A stretch of DNA of 64,000 nt from Aquipseudomonas alcaligenes (GCF_900156545.1 NZ_FTNW01000004.1:124001-188000), one strand, 5' to 3'; shown: positions 38,146 through 47,709, numbered from the stretch's first letter. Translations and numbers: made by a program. Notes: generated by a model not told the origin, from the sequence alone.

Positions 38146-39228
38146 TCAGATGACAGCCTTGCCGTTGCGCACGAAGTTCGCTTGCACGACGCGTACCGGA
38201 TACCACTTGCCACGGATCTCCACCTCGGCGCGGTCGCCGGTGGCGGCCGGCACGCGGGCCAGGGCGATCGACTTGTTCAGGGTCGGCGAGAAGCTGCCGC
38301 TGGTGATCTCGCCCTCACCCACGCCTTCCACCCGCACCACCTGGTGGGCGCGCAGCACGCCGCGCTCTTCCAGCACCAGGCCGACCAGCTTGGGCTGATT
38401 GCCGGCAGCACGCTGGCTTTCCAGGGCGCTGCGGCCGACGAACTGGCGCTCGGCCGGTTCCCAGGCGATGGTCCAGGCCATGTTGGCGGCCAGCGGCGAG
38501 GTGTCTTCGTCCATGTCCTGGCCGTACAGGTTCATGCCGGCTTCCAGGCGCAGGGTGTCGCGCGCACCCAGACCGATCGGGGCGATACCGGCGCCGACCA
38601 GCTCGGTGAGGAAATCGGCGGCCTGCTCGGCCGGCAGCATGATTTCCAGGCCGTCCTCGCCGGTGTAGCCGGTACGGGCGATGAACCAGTCGCCTTCCGG
38701 CAGGCCCTGGAACACCTTGAGCTCATGGATCAGCGCAGCGCGGGCCGGCGATACCAGCTCGGCGGTCTTGGCGCGGGCGTTGGGGCCCTGGATGGCGAGC
38801 ATGGCCAGTTCGGCGCGCTCGTTCAGCGCGACTTCGAAGCCGGCGGTCTGCGCCTGCATCCAGGCCAGGTCCTTGTCACGGGTGGCGGCGTTGACCACCA
38901 CGCGGTAGCCCCAGTCGGTGAGGTAGACGATAAGGTCGTCGATCACCCCGCCACGCTCGTTGAGCATGCCGCTGTAGAGGGCCTTGCCGGGGGTCTTCAG
39001 ACGCTCGACGTCGTTGGCCAGCAGGTGCTGCAGCCAGGCCTTGGCCTGGGCGCCGGTGACGTCGACCACGGTCATGTGGGAGACGTCGAACACGCCGCAG
39101 TCACGGCGCACCTGATGGTGCTCCTCGACTTGCGAGCCGTAGTGCAGCGGCATGTCCCAGCCGCCGAAATCGACCATCTTGGCGCCGAGCGCCAGATGCT
39201 GTTCATACAGGGGTGTACGCTGTCCCAT
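38146..39228 (-). CDS. gcvT: Glycine cleavage system T protein (aminomethyltransferase)
   Basis: GcvT releases ammonia from the aminomethyl-lipoyl GcvH and hands the one-carbon unit to tetrahydrofolate. The 360-aa protein begins [20 protein letters not shown] with [17 protein letters not shown], and has [10 protein letters not shown] and the folate-site residues further on ([13 protein letters not shown]). The start at 39228 has AAGGAG upstream. It is the first gene of the operon. The 105-bp leader region before it shows no glycine riboswitch that I could recognise. Confidence 0.96.
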   Translation of the reverse strand: MGQRTPLYEQHLALGAKMVDFGGWDMPLHYGSQVEEHHQVRRDCGVFDVSHMTVVDVTGAQAKAWLQHLLANDVERLKTPGKALYSGMLNERGGVIDDLIVYLTDWGYRVVVNAATRDKDLAWMQAQTAGFEVALNERAELAMLAIQGPNARAKTAELVSPARAALIHELKVFQGLPEGDWFIARTGYTGEDGLEIMLPAEQAADFLTELVGAGIAPIGLGARDTLRLEAGMNLYGQDMDEDTSPLAANMAWTIAWEPAERQFVGRSALESQRAAGNQPKLVGLVLEERGVLRAHQVVRVEGVGEGEITSGSFSPTLNKSIALARVPAATGDRAEVEIRGKWYPVRVVQANFVRNGKAVI

Positions 39229-39333
39229 GGATAACTCCTTAAACGGGCCCGGCCTGATGGACGGGCTCATGGACGGCTGCGTCAGCAGGCGCGCATTGTA
39301 GCCCCGCGCAAAGAAACTGGACACTCCGTGTGG

Positions 39334-40953
39334 TCAATGCCCCGGCTGGCGGGCCGAGCGGCGGATCAGACCGATCACCGGCAGCAGGCCGACCAGCACC
39401 AGGGTCAGCGCCGGCAACGCGGCGCGCGCCCATTCGCCTTCGCTGGTCATCTCGAAGATACGCACCGACAGGGTGTCCCAGCCGAAGGGGCGCATCAGCA
39501 GGGTGGCCGGCATTTCCTTGAGCACATCGACGAACACCAGAAGCGCCGCCGACAGCGCACCCGGCACCAGCAGCGGCAGGTACACGCGGAAGAACAGCGC
39601 CGGCCCGCCCACGCCGAGGCTGCGCGCGGCCTGCGGCAACGACGGGCGGATGCGCGCCAGGCTGTTCTCCAGCGGCCCGTAAGCCACCGCCATGAAGCGC
39701 ACCAGATAAGCCAGCAGCAGGGCGAACAGACTGCCCAGCAGCAGCGGCTTGCCGGCGCCGCCGAGCCAGGCGGACAGCGGGATGACCAGCTCGCGGTCGA
39801 GCCAGCTGAAGGCCAGCATGATCGCCACCGCCAGCACCGAGCCGGGCAGCGCATAGCCCAGGTTGCCGGTGCTGACCAGTGCGCGCATCGGCCGGGTCGG
39901 CGCCTGACGCCGAGCGAAGGCCAGCAGCAGGGCCACGCTCACCGTGAGCAGCGCCGCGATGCCGCCCAGCCAGAGGGTGTGCAGGATCAGGCCGATGTAG
40001 CGCTCGTCGAGGTCGAAGCGGCCACGCTGCCAGAACCACACCAGCAGCTGCAGCATGGGCACGACGAAGGCGCAGGCGAACACCAGGCCACACCAGCTGC
40101 TGGCGGCGAACGCCTGCCAGCCGTGCAGGCGGTACAGCGGCTTGCCACGCGGCCGCTCGCTGGCCGGGCGGCTGGCGCCGCGAGCACGGCGCTCGCCATA
40201 GAGCACCAGCAGCACGGCGAGCAGCAGCAGGCTGGCCAGCTGGGTGGCGCTGGACAGGCTGTAGAAGCTGTACCAGGTCTTGTAGATGGCGGTGGTGAAG
40301 GTGTCGAAGTTGAATACCGAGACGGCACCGAAATCGGCCAGAGTCTCCATGATCGCCAGGGCCAGTCCGGCACCGATGGCCGGTCGCGCCATGGGTAGGG
40401 CGACCCGCCAGAACGCCTGCCAGGGCGATAGGCCAAGCACTCGCGCCGCTTCCATCAGGCCCTTACCCTGAGCCAGGAAGGCGCCGCGCGCGAGCAGGTA
40501 GACGTAGGGGTAGAACACCAGCACCAGTACCAGGATCACCCCGCCGCTGGAACGCACCCGCGGGAAGCGGATGCCGCTGCCGAACCACTCGCGGGCCAGG
40601 GTCTGCAGCGGCCCGGCGAAATCCAGCAGACCGACGAAGACGAAGGCCAGCACATAGGCCGGAATGGCGAAGGGCAGCATCAACGCCCAGTCCAGCCAGC
40701 GCCGTCCGGGGAACTCGCAGAGGCTGGTCAGCCAGGCCAGGCTGACGCCGAGCAGCACCACGCCGAAGCTCACCCCACTGACCAGCAGCAGGGTGTTGCC
40801 CAACAGGCGCGGCATCTGAGTGTCCCACAGGTGCGCCCAGATCTCGCCATCGACCTCGTGCCAGGACAGCAGCAAGACCGACAGCGGCAGCAGCACCAGG
40901 GCGGCGATGGCGAAGGCAATGGGATACCAGCGGCGCTGTACGGGATGGCTCAC
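39334..40953 (-). CDS. Ferric iron ABC transporter permease (FbpB-like)
   Basis: This 539-aa inner membrane protein has about twelve hydrophobic helices in two fused halves, each with the EAA-type loop (EAARVLGLSPWQAFWRVALPMARPA near residue 185 and QAARSLGVGGPALFFRVYLP near 440). This is the layout of SfuB/FbpB ferric iron permeases. The start is the GTG at 40953 (V/M-SHPVQRRWYP) with AGGAG 7 bases before it. It follows the binding-protein gene on the same strand, but a terminator hairpin and a REP element lie between them. No ATPase gene is in the window. Confidence 0.9.
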   Translation of the reverse strand: MSHPVQRRWYPIAFAIAALVLLPLSVLLLSWHEVDGEIWAHLWDTQMPRLLGNTLLLVSGVSFGVVLLGVSLAWLTSLCEFPGRRWLDWALMLPFAIPAYVLAFVFVGLLDFAGPLQTLAREWFGSGIRFPRVRSSGGVILVLVLVFYPYVYLLARGAFLAQGKGLMEAARVLGLSPWQAFWRVALPMARPAIGAGLALAIMETLADFGAVSVFNFDTFTTAIYKTWYSFYSLSSATQLASLLLLAVLLVLYGERRARGASRPASERPRGKPLYRLHGWQAFAASSWCGLVFACAFVVPMLQLLVWFWQRGRFDLDERYIGLILHTLWLGGIAALLTVSVALLLAFARRQAPTRPMRALVSTGNLGYALPGSVLAVAIMLAFSWLDRELVIPLSAWLGGAGKPLLLGSLFALLLAYLVRFMAVAYGPLENSLARIRPSLPQAARSLGVGGPALFFRVYLPLLVPGALSAALLVFVDVLKEMPATLLMRPFGWDTLSVRIFEMTSEGEWARAALPALTLVLVGLLPVIGLIRRSARQPGH

Positions 40954-40972
40954 GCGGACTCCTGGCAGGCGG

Positions 40973-41001
40973 AAACGAAACGCCCCGGGCAAGCCGGGGC
41001 G
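40973..41001 (-). terminator. Terminator-like hairpin between the iron-binding gene and the permease gene
   Basis: CGCCCCGG and CCGGGGCG pair around a short loop (40981-41001) and on the minus strand are followed by TTTCGTTT. It would let the periplasmic binding protein be made in excess over the permease. Confidence 0.7.
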
Positions 41002-41038
41002 TCGAGTATAACGGCAGCGGATGCACGGAGTGGATGCT

Positions 41039-41062
41039 CCCTCTCCCGTTCACGGGAGAGGG
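41039..41062. repeat. REP-type palindrome between the iron transport genes
   Basis: CCCTCTCCCG at 41039-41048 and CGGGAGAGGG at 41053-41062 pair around a TTCA loop. A further partial arm, GGGAGAGAGGAG, follows near 41111-41122. It belongs to the same family as the element in hemW. Confidence 0.8.
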
Positions 41063-41130
41063 CTGGGGAGAGGGCTGCCATCACCCGCCCCCAACTCATC
41101 TCCTACCAGTGGGAGAGAGGAGCCCAGGCA

Positions 41131-42132
41131 TCAGTTCCAGCCGGCGCGATCCATCAGCTTGGTCGCCTCGGCCTGGCGCTTGCCAGCCACTTCCACCGGC
41201 ACGCTATCGGCCTTGAACGCGCCCCAGGCGGCTACTTCGGCAGACGGTTTGACTGCCGGATTGGCCGGGTACTCCTGGTTGACGTCGGCGAACAGGCTCT
41301 GCGCTTCCGGCGAGGTCATCCACTCCAGCAGCTGCTGGGCGGCCTCGGCGTGCGGGGCGTGCTGGGTCACGCCGGCGCCGGAGAGGTTGACGTGCACGCC
41401 ACGGTCGGCCTGGTTCGGCCAGAACGGCTTGACCTTCAGGCCGGGCTGCTGCTTGGCCAGACGACCGTAGTAATAGGTATTGGTGATGCCCACATCGCAC
41501 TGGCCGGCATCAATGGCCTGCAGCAGGGCGGTATCGTCGGCGAACACGTCGGTGGCCAGGTTGTTCACCCAGCCCTTGACGATCTCCTCGGTCTTGGCCG
41601 CGCCATGGGCCTCGATCAGGGTGGCGGTCAGCGACTGGTTGTAGACCTTCTTGCTGGTGCGCAGGCACAGGCGGCCTTCCCAGTTCTTGTCGGCCAGGGC
41701 CTCGTAGGTCGACAGCTCTTCCGGCTTCACCCGCTCGGTGGAGTAGAAGATGGTGCGCGCACGCAGCGACAGGCCAGTCCAGGCGCCGGTGCTGGAGCGG
41801 TATTGGGCCGGAATGTTGGCTTCGATAACGGAGGACTTGAGCGGCTTGAGCACACCCTCCTGCTCGGCCTGCCAGAGGTTGCCGGCGTCGACGGTGATCA
41901 GCAGGTCGGCCGGGGTGTTCTCGCCTTCGGCCTTGAGGCGCGCCAGCAGCGGAGCTTCCTTGTCGGTGATGAACTTGATCGGGGTTCCGGTCTTGGCGGT
42001 GTAGGCGTCGAATACCGGCTTGATCAGCTCGTCGATACGCGCGGAGTAGACGACGATTTCATCGGCGGCCTGGGCGGTGCCAGCCAGGGCAGAAAGGGCC
42101 AGGGTGGCCAGGAAACCGGAACGGAGCTGCAT
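41131..42132 (-). CDS. Periplasmic ferric iron-binding protein (FbpA/FutA-like)
   Basis: This 333-aa exported protein begins [22 protein letters not shown], a Sec signal peptide cleaved after AQA. The mature protein starts [22 protein letters not shown], typical of transferrin-like bacterial iron-binding proteins. The paired tyrosines in [12 protein letters not shown] (near residue 225) are the expected Fe(III) ligands. It delivers iron to the permease encoded next. A promoter with an AT-rich palindrome overlapping its -10 lies just upstream, which would fit Fur control, though the match is weak. Confidence 0.93.
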   Translation of the reverse strand: MQLRSGFLATLALSALAGTAQAADEIVVYSARIDELIKPVFDAYTAKTGTPIKFITDKEAPLLARLKAEGENTPADLLITVDAGNLWQAEQEGVLKPLKSSVIEANIPAQYRSSTGAWTGLSLRARTIFYSTERVKPEELSTYEALADKNWEGRLCLRTSKKVYNQSLTATLIEAHGAAKTEEIVKGWVNNLATDVFADDTALLQAIDAGQCDVGITNTYYYGRLAKQQPGLKVKPFWPNQADRGVHVNLSGAGVTQHAPHAEAAQQLLEWMTSPEAQSLFADVNQEYPANPAVKPSAEVAAWGAFKADSVPVEVAGKRQAEATKLMDRAGWN

Positions 42133-42164
42133 GGGTGCTGCCTCTTATTTGGGTCGAGAGAGCG

Positions 42165-42194
42165 AATAGTAGTGAATGCTATTTAGCTTCTCAA
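42165..42194 (-). promoter_or_regulatory. Predicted promoter of the iron-binding protein gene, with a Fur-like palindrome
   Basis: On the minus strand TTGAGA (42194-42189) and TACTAT (42171-42166) are 17 bp apart. AATAG / CTATT at 42165-42183 forms a 19-bp interrupted palindrome over the -10 and spacer. It matches the classic Fur consensus at only about 9 of 19 positions, so the operator call is tentative. Confidence 0.4.
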
Positions 42195-42233
42195 CGTGAC
42201 CCTAGGCCGCAGCGTTACCGGATATTGCAGCCC

Positions 42234-43451
42234 TCAGCGCTGCGCCAGGGCCGGCAGGTCGCCGGCCAGGCCGAGGGCACGGCGCACGAACAGCGCCTTG
42301 GCATCCGGCAGCTCGTCGACCCAGTTGAGGCCGCTGTTGCGCAGCAGGCGCAGCGGCAGCGGGTCGGCCTGGAACAGGCGCTCGAAGCCCTCCATGGCCG
42401 CCATCATCGCCAGGTTGTGCGGCATGCGCCGGCGCTCGTAGCGGCTGAGCACGCGCACATCATTCGGCTGCTCGCCGCGCTGCAGCGCATGCAGCAGCAC
42501 TTCGGCCAGCACCGCGGCGTCGAGGAAGCCCAAGTTGACGCCCTGCCCGGCCAGCGGATGGATGCTGTGCGCGGCATCGCCGATCAGCGCCAGGCCGCTC
42601 TCCACGTAGCGCTTGGCATGGCGCTGGCGCAGCGGGATGCAGATGCGCGGGTCGAGCGCCGTGACCTGGCCCAGGCGCCACTCGAAGGCCTTGCCCAGCT
42701 CATGGCGGAAGGCCTCGTCGTCCAGCGCCATCAGGCGCTCGGCCTCGGCCGGCACGGTCGACCAGACGATCGAGCACCAGTGCTCATCGCCCTGGCGCGC
42801 CAGCGGCAGGAAGGCCAGCGGGCCGTCGTCGGTGAAGCGCTGCCAGGCCGTGGCCTGGTGAGCACGCTCGCAGCGCACGCTGGTGACGATGGCGTGGTGC
42901 AGGTAATCCCACTCGCGGGTGGCGCAGCCGGCCAGGCGGCGCACCGCCGAGTTGGCGCCGTCGGCGGCCACCAGCAGCGGCGCGCGCAGCTCGCGGCCGT
43001 CGGCCAGGGTCAGCAACCAGCCGTCGCCGGAGCGACGCAGCTGCTCCAGGCGGGCGCTGCCGAGCAGGCCGATCTGGCTGTCGTGCAGGCGATCGAGCAG
43101 GGCGTCCTGGACCACGCGGTTCTCGACGATATGACCGAGCACCTCGGCATGCACGCTGGCGGCGGAGAAATGCACGCTGCCGGTTCCTGAGCCGTCCCAC
43201 GCGCGCATGTCGCGGTAGGGCGAGACACGCCGCGCGGCGATGCCGTCCCACACGCCGAGGCGCTCGAGGATGCGCTGGCTGGCGGCGGACAGCGCGCTGA
43301 CCCGCGGCTCGAAGGCGCCCTCGGCAGCGAACGGCCTGACGCTGAGCGGGCCGCCGTCGACCACCAGGATCTCCAGGCCGCTGTGCTCCAGGGCCAGGGC
43401 CAGCGCGCTGCCGACCATGCCGGCGCCAACGATGATCAGGTCCGCTTGCAT
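42234..43451 (-). CDS. ubiI: UbiH/UbiI/VisC family FAD hydroxylase (UbiI-type)
   Basis: This 405-aa flavoprotein hydroxylase starts MQADLIIVGAGMVGSALALAL with the FAD-binding GxGxxG. It has the second FAD motif GDAAHSIHPLAGQGVNLGF near residue 290 and the mid-protein ADGANSAVRR. Such enzymes hydroxylate the ubiquinone ring. It is one of two paralogs here; the other (43940-45124) is more UbiH-like. I assign UbiI from the conserved locus in P. aeruginosa, but the ring position it attacks cannot be told from sequence. Confidence 0.85.
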   Translation of the reverse strand: MQADLIIVGAGMVGSALALALEHSGLEILVVDGGPLSVRPFAAEGAFEPRVSALSAASQRILERLGVWDGIAARRVSPYRDMRAWDGSGTGSVHFSAASVHAEVLGHIVENRVVQDALLDRLHDSQIGLLGSARLEQLRRSGDGWLLTLADGRELRAPLLVAADGANSAVRRLAGCATREWDYLHHAIVTSVRCERAHQATAWQRFTDDGPLAFLPLARQGDEHWCSIVWSTVPAEAERLMALDDEAFRHELGKAFEWRLGQVTALDPRICIPLRQRHAKRYVESGLALIGDAAHSIHPLAGQGVNLGFLDAAVLAEVLLHALQRGEQPNDVRVLSRYERRRMPHNLAMMAAMEGFERLFQADPLPLRLLRNSGLNWVDELPDAKALFVRRALGLAGDLPALAQR

Positions 43452-43460
43452 GCTGTTTCC

Positions 43461-43943
43461 TTAGGCTGTCTGCCGCGCACGCGGCTTGAGGCGGATGTAC
43501 AGGGTCTTGTGCACGATGGCGACCAGGGTGCCCTCGTCGTCGCGCACCTCCACGCGCAGCTCGGGCAGGTACTTGTCGCCGTCGGCAGTGTGCTGGCGAA
43601 TCTGTGCCAGCAGCTCGTCGTCGATGCGGAACTCGGCATGCACCGGGCCCTTGCCGGGGCTGATGAAGTCGATGCTGGCGGCCTTGTCCCAGACGATGTA
43701 GTCGCGCCCCAGCAGCTGCATCAGCATGAGCATGAAGAAGGGGTCGGTCATGCTGTACAGCGAGCCGCCGAACTGGGTGCGCACATAGTTGCGGTTGTAC
43801 CAGCCGAGGCCCATGCGCACCCGTACGCGGCGGAAGTCCGGGCTGATCTCGCGTACGCGGATGCCCGCGCCGAGATAGGGCGGATAAAGGTTCAGTCCCA
43901 GGCGCAGCAGACGGGACATGCGGGCCAGCTTGCGCTCACTCAT
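43461..43943 (-). CDS. DUF4442 hotdog-fold protein
   Basis: This 160-aa protein begins MSERKLARMSRLLRLGLNLYP and has the hotdog-like core NYVRTQFGGSLYSMTDPFFM near residue 55. DUF4442 members are related to acyl-CoA thioesterases but have no confirmed activity. It lies between the two ubiquinone hydroxylase genes: its ATG at 43943 overlaps the ubiH stop by four bases, and ubiI follows 9 bp after its stop. That placement hints at a role near quinone or lipid metabolism, by inference only. Confidence 0.82.
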   Translation of the reverse strand: MSERKLARMSRLLRLGLNLYPPYLGAGIRVREISPDFRRVRVRMGLGWYNRNYVRTQFGGSLYSMTDPFFMLMLMQLLGRDYIVWDKAASIDFISPGKGPVHAEFRIDDELLAQIRQHTADGDKYLPELRVEVRDDEGTLVAIVHKTLYIRLKPRARQTA

Positions 43944-45124
43944 AGGCTGCGGGTGCCCAGGCCCATGGCCTGGCGGGCGAACCAGCGCTTGGCCGGCGGC
44001 AGCAGGTCGAGGCCGAGCAGGCCGAGGGTGCGCCCGGCCACCAGCAGCGACTCGTCGCGGCCGAACAGGCGGGTGACGCGGTCGGAGAAGCCGACGGTCA
44101 TCGCCTGGTCCTGGCTCTGGCGCTGCAGGTAGTGCTGCAGGGTGGCGAAGTCGCCAGGCACCTGCGGCCCAGCCAGCAGGCACTCGGCCAGGGTCTGCGC
44201 ATCGCGCAGCGACAGGTTGAAGCCCTGCCCGGCCACCGGGTGCAGGCTGTGCGCGGCATTGCCCAGCAATACCAGGTGCGGGCGCACCTGTTCGGTGGCT
44301 TCGACCAGCGCCAGCGGGTACAGGTGCCGCGCGCCGACCTGGCGCAGGTTGCCGAGGCGATAGCCAAAGGCCTGCTGCAGCTCGCCGAGGAAGGCGCGCT
44401 CGGGCAGCTGGTGCAAACGCTCGGCATCCACCGGCGGGCGAGTCCAGACCAGCGCGCAGCGGTTGTCCGACAGCGGCAGCAGGGCCAGCGGCCCCTGCTC
44501 GGTGAAGCGCTCGAAGGCCTGGCCGCCATGCGGCTCGGCGGGGGTGACGTTGGCGATCAGCGCGCACTGGTCATACGGCGTGTGGCGCACGGCAATACCC
44601 AGCTGCTCGCGCAGGCCGGAACGGCCACCATCGGCCAGCACCGCGAGGTCGCAGTCGAGACTGGCGTCGTCGTTCAGGTGCAGGCGATAACCGTCGCCCA
44701 GCGCCTCCAGACGGGTGACTTCCGCCGGGCAGCGCCATTCGACCACCGCCGGGTCCAGCGCCTTCCACAGGCAGTGACCCATCCAGGCGTTCTCCAGCAC
44801 GTAGCCGAGCGCCGGCACGCCTTCGTCCGCCGCGCTCAGGCGGGTAGCGCCGAAACGGCCCTGGTCAGAGACCTGGATCTGCATGATGGCCTCGGCGCGC
44901 TCGGCCAGCTGCGGCCACACACCCAGGCGCTCGAAGATCAGCCGACTGCCCTGCGACAGCGCGCTGGAACGGGCATCGTAGCTCGGCTGGTAGTCATTAC
45001 CGGGGGCGAAGGGCTCGACCAGCAGGATGCGCCAGCCGCGCGCCCGCGCGCCGGCCTGCAGGGCCAGGGCCAGGCTCGCGCCGACCAGGCCACCGCCGAT
45101 GATCGCCAGCTGCACGCGGCTCAT
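43940..45124 (-). CDS. ubiH: 2-octaprenyl-6-methoxyphenol hydroxylase UbiH
   Basis: UbiH is an FAD-dependent monooxygenase that hydroxylates a ring carbon during aerobic ubiquinone synthesis, acting with other Ubi proteins. The 394-aa protein starts MSRVQLAIIGGGLVGASLALAL (FAD GxGxxG variant GGGLVG), has ADGGRSGLREQLG and the C-terminal FAD motif GNAAHSLHPVAGQGFNLSL near residue 285. It starts 4 bp after the pepP stop, the same pepP-ubiH linkage as in E. coli. The stop overlaps the DUF4442 start. Confidence 0.94.
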   Translation of the reverse strand: MSRVQLAIIGGGLVGASLALALQAGARARGWRILLVEPFAPGNDYQPSYDARSSALSQGSRLIFERLGVWPQLAERAEAIMQIQVSDQGRFGATRLSAADEGVPALGYVLENAWMGHCLWKALDPAVVEWRCPAEVTRLEALGDGYRLHLNDDASLDCDLAVLADGGRSGLREQLGIAVRHTPYDQCALIANVTPAEPHGGQAFERFTEQGPLALLPLSDNRCALVWTRPPVDAERLHQLPERAFLGELQQAFGYRLGNLRQVGARHLYPLALVEATEQVRPHLVLLGNAAHSLHPVAGQGFNLSLRDAQTLAECLLAGPQVPGDFATLQHYLQRQSQDQAMTVGFSDRVTRLFGRDESLLVAGRTLGLLGLDLLPPAKRWFARQAMGLGTRSL

Positions 45125-45128
45125 GGGC

Positions 45129-46463
45129 TCAGGCCGCCTGCTCGCGGGCGGCGGCCATCAGCGCCTCGATCTCGGCCACGGTCTTGGGCACGCCGCCGGT
45201 GATGATCTCGCAACCGGTCTTGGTCACCAGCACGTCATCCTCGATGCGCACGCCGATGCCGCGCCATTTCTTGGCGACCTTCTCGTTGTCCACGGCGATA
45301 TAGATGCCAGGCTCGACCGTCATCGCCATGCCCGGCTCGAGCACGCGCCATTCGCCACCGACCTTGTAGTCGCCGACGTCGTGCACGTCCATGCCCAGCC
45401 AGTGGCCGGCGCGGTGCATATAGAAGGGTTTGTAGGCCTCGGCGGCGATCAGCTCGTCGACAGCACCTTCGAGCAGGCCCAACTCGACCAGGCCGGCGGT
45501 GATCACCCGCACGGTAGCCTCGTGGGCCTCGTTCCAGTGCTTGCCCGGGGCAATTTCCTTGAAGGCGGCCTCCTGGGCGGCCAGCACCAGCTCGTAGATG
45601 GCCTTCTGCTCGGGCGAGAACTTGCCGCTGACCGGGAAGGTGCGGGTGATGTCGCTGGCGTAGCAGTCGATCTCACAACCGGCGTCGATCAGCACCAGGT
45701 CGCCGTCGCGCAGCAGCGCGTCGTTCTCGCGGTAATGCAGGATGCAGGCGTTGCGCCCGGCGGCGACGATCGAGCCGTAGGCCGGCATCTTCGCCCCGCC
45801 CTTGCGGAACTCATAGTCCAGCTCGGCTTCCAGGTGGTACTCGTAGAGGCCAGCGCGGCTGACCTGCATGGCGCGCACATGGGCACGCGCGCTGATCTCC
45901 GCGGCTTCGCGCATGACCTTGGCCTCGGCCGCGCTCTTGTAAAGGCGCATGTCGTGCAGCAGGTGGTCGAGGGCGACGAATTCGTTGGGCGGAATCGCGC
46001 CCTGGCGCGCCTTGGAGCGGATCACGTTGATCCACTCCATCAGCCGGTGATCGAACTTCTCGTTGGTGCCGATCGCGTAGTAGACGCGCTCGCGGCCCTC
46101 GATCAGGCCGGGCAGGATGTCGTCGATATCGCCGATGGGAAAGGCATCGTCGGCGCCGTACTGCGCCACCGCGCCATCCTGGCCGGCGCGCAGGCCGTCC
46201 CACAGCTCGCGCTCAGGGTCGCGCTCGCGGCAGAACAGCACGTACTCGCCGTGCTCGCGGCCGGGGATCAGCACCATCACCGCCTCCGGCTCGGGGAAGC
46301 CGGTGAGGTACTGGAAGTCGCTGTCCTGGCGGTAGACGTGCTCGACGTCGCGGTTGCGAATATAGACCGGCGCCGCCGGCAGGATGGCGATGCTGTTGGG
46401 CTCCATCTGCTCCATCAGCGACTTGCGCCGGCGGGCGTACTCTGCGCGGGGGATGCTGACCAT
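45129..46463 (-). CDS. pepP: Xaa-Pro aminopeptidase P
   Basis: PepP removes N-terminal residues followed by proline, using a dinuclear manganese centre. The 444-aa length equals P. aeruginosa PepP. The M24 pita-bread domain has metal ligands in LVLIDAGCEIDCYASDITRTFP (two Asp), HRAGHWLGMDVHD (His) and GMAMTVEPGIY and VRIEDDVLVT (Glu). The start at 46463 (MVSIPRAEYARRRKSLM) was chosen by family alignment from memory. It follows the YgfB gene by 10 bp and precedes ubiH by 4 bp. Confidence 0.96.
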   Translation of the reverse strand: MVSIPRAEYARRRKSLMEQMEPNSIAILPAAPVYIRNRDVEHVYRQDSDFQYLTGFPEPEAVMVLIPGREHGEYVLFCRERDPERELWDGLRAGQDGAVAQYGADDAFPIGDIDDILPGLIEGRERVYYAIGTNEKFDHRLMEWINVIRSKARQGAIPPNEFVALDHLLHDMRLYKSAAEAKVMREAAEISARAHVRAMQVSRAGLYEYHLEAELDYEFRKGGAKMPAYGSIVAAGRNACILHYRENDALLRDGDLVLIDAGCEIDCYASDITRTFPVSGKFSPEQKAIYELVLAAQEAAFKEIAPGKHWNEAHEATVRVITAGLVELGLLEGAVDELIAAEAYKPFYMHRAGHWLGMDVHDVGDYKVGGEWRVLEPGMAMTVEPGIYIAVDNEKVAKKWRGIGVRIEDDVLVTKTGCEIITGGVPKTVAEIEALMAAAREQAA

Positions 46464-46473
46464 GGGCTCGACC

Positions 46474-47028
46474 TTAATGCAGGGAAGGTTTCGGGGCCGG
46501 CGCGGCGGGCTTGCCACACTCGGCGAACAGCAGCAGCGGCGCGACGCGCAGGTACTCCATCACCTCCATGTAGTCGCTCTCGCCATCCTCGGACTCCTCC
46601 AGGCCGCTCTGCACCTGGGCGATGGCGGAGAGGTCCTGCAGCACTTCCATGGCCTCGGCGCTCAGCGGTGCGTTGCCGACCACCATGCCGAAGCCGTCGA
46701 GAAAGCCCTGACACCATTGGCCCAGGGCCTTGGCCCGCTCGGCCAGTGGTGCATCATCGGCGGGCAGCAGCAGAACCAGGGTGATGTCGCTGCCGGACAG
46801 CTCGCCCTTGACCATCTCCTGCAGGCCGACCAGCGCCTGGCGCACGTTGTCGGCCGGCTCGCCACCGAGCAGCTCGCTGGCATCGGCGATCCAGGGCCCG
46901 GCCTCGAAGCCGGCACCGGCGCAGCTGCGCCCGAGCAGCAGGCCATGCAGCTCGGCAGGGGAAACAGGTTTGCCAGTGCTCGCCAGCAGGGCGGCGAAGG
47001 CGGCGTAGGGGGAATTCGAAGTGGACAT
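46474..47028 (-). CDS. ygfB: UPF0149 / YecA-YgfB family protein
   Basis: This 184-aa helical protein begins [21 protein letters not shown] and contains [12 protein letters not shown] and GFLDGFG, hallmarks of the UPF0149 family. In P. aeruginosa a YgfB protein represses the ampDh3 amidase and so affects beta-lactam resistance; whether this copy does the same is inference. It leads the ygfB-pepP-ubiH-DUF4442-ubiI run and is divergent from the ZapB-like/zapA genes. Confidence 0.88.
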   Translation of the reverse strand: MSTSNSPYAAFAALLASTGKPVSPAELHGLLLGRSCAGAGFEAGPWIADASELLGGEPADNVRQALVGLQEMVKGELSGSDITLVLLLPADDAPLAERAKALGQWCQGFLDGFGMVVGNAPLSAEAMEVLQDLSAIAQVQSGLEESEDGESDYMEVMEYLRVAPLLLFAECGKPAAPAPKPSLH

Positions 47029-47161
47029 GGTAACTAGGCGCTGAACCGCGCGATCTCTAGAATGGAGGCTCCGTATCCTAGCACCGGCAGGCGCACGCGG
47101 GCCATCGCACCGCCGCCACGCATCCTTTATAGTGCAGCCACTCACAGCCCTGGTAGAGCCG

Positions 47162-47371
47162 ATGGAAGACGCCGAACTGCAAGCCCTCTCGCGCAAGCTG
47201 GAACTCTTGATTCAGCGCGTCGAGCAGCTCAAGTCGCAGAACCGCGCCCTGCTGGCCAGTGAGAAGGCCTGGCGCGAGGAACGCGCCCATCTGATCGAAA
47301 AGAACGAAATGGCCCGGCTCAAGGTCGAAGCGATGATTTCGCGCCTGAAGGCCCTGGAGCAGGACTCATGA
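47162..47371 (+). CDS. TIGR02449 family short coiled-coil protein (ZapB-like)
   Basis: This 69-aa protein begins [23 protein letters not shown] and is almost entirely a predicted coiled coil with a clean Leu heptad pattern. The family (TIGR02449) is found next to zapA and resembles ZapB, the Z-ring layer protein of cell division. The ATG at 47162 is preferred; a longer in-frame start exists upstream. A TATAGT box at 47128-47133 could be its -10 element. The stop overlaps the zapA start by four bases. Confidence 0.85.
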   Translation: MEDAELQALSRKLELLIQRVEQLKSQNRALLASEKAWREERAHLIEKNEMARLKVEAMISRLKALEQDS

Positions 47372-47682
47372 CCCAGCCGAACACCGTTACCGTACACATC
47401 CTCGACAAGGAATACTGCATCGCCTGCCCGGCGGACGAGCGCGCCAACCTGGAGAGCGCGGCCCGCTACCTGGACGGCAAGATGCGCGAGATCCGCTCCG
47501 GCGGCAAAGTCATCGGTGCCGACCGCATCGCCGTGATGGCTGCGCTGAACATCACCCATGACCTGCTGCACAAGCAGCAGCGCCTGGACCAGGAAGCTGA
47601 CTCCACCCGCGCCAAGGTGCGCGATCTGCTGGAGCGCGTCGACGGTGCCCTGGCCGCCGATCCGGATGGTCAATTGCTCTGA
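47368..47682 (+). CDS. zapA: Cell division protein ZapA
   Basis: ZapA binds FtsZ and promotes Z-ring bundling. The 104-aa protein starts [20 protein letters not shown] and has the ERANLESAARYLDGKMREIR segment followed by a C-terminal coiled coil. The ATG at 47368 overlaps the previous stop (ATGA), so the two are coupled. It is followed by the 6S RNA gene and fau, the classic zapA-ssrS-ygfA order of gammaproteobacteria. Confidence 0.95.
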   Translation: MTQPNTVTVHILDKEYCIACPADERANLESAARYLDGKMREIRSGGKVIGADRIAVMAALNITHDLLHKQQRLDQEADSTRAKVRDLLERVDGALAADPDGQLL

Positions 47683-47703
47683 TGCCAGAGCGGCGCGATG
47701 GGG

Positions 47704-47709
47704 TATACT
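47704..47709 (+). promoter_or_regulatory. -10 box of the 6S RNA promoter
   Basis: TATACT lies 8 bp before the first bases of the 6S RNA. A good -35 was not found at 16-18 bp. Confidence 0.6.

Noticed and set aside
39229-39333. Glycine riboswitch upstream of gcvT
   Set aside because: The gap is only 105 bp and shows none of the conserved tandem aptamer elements that I know.
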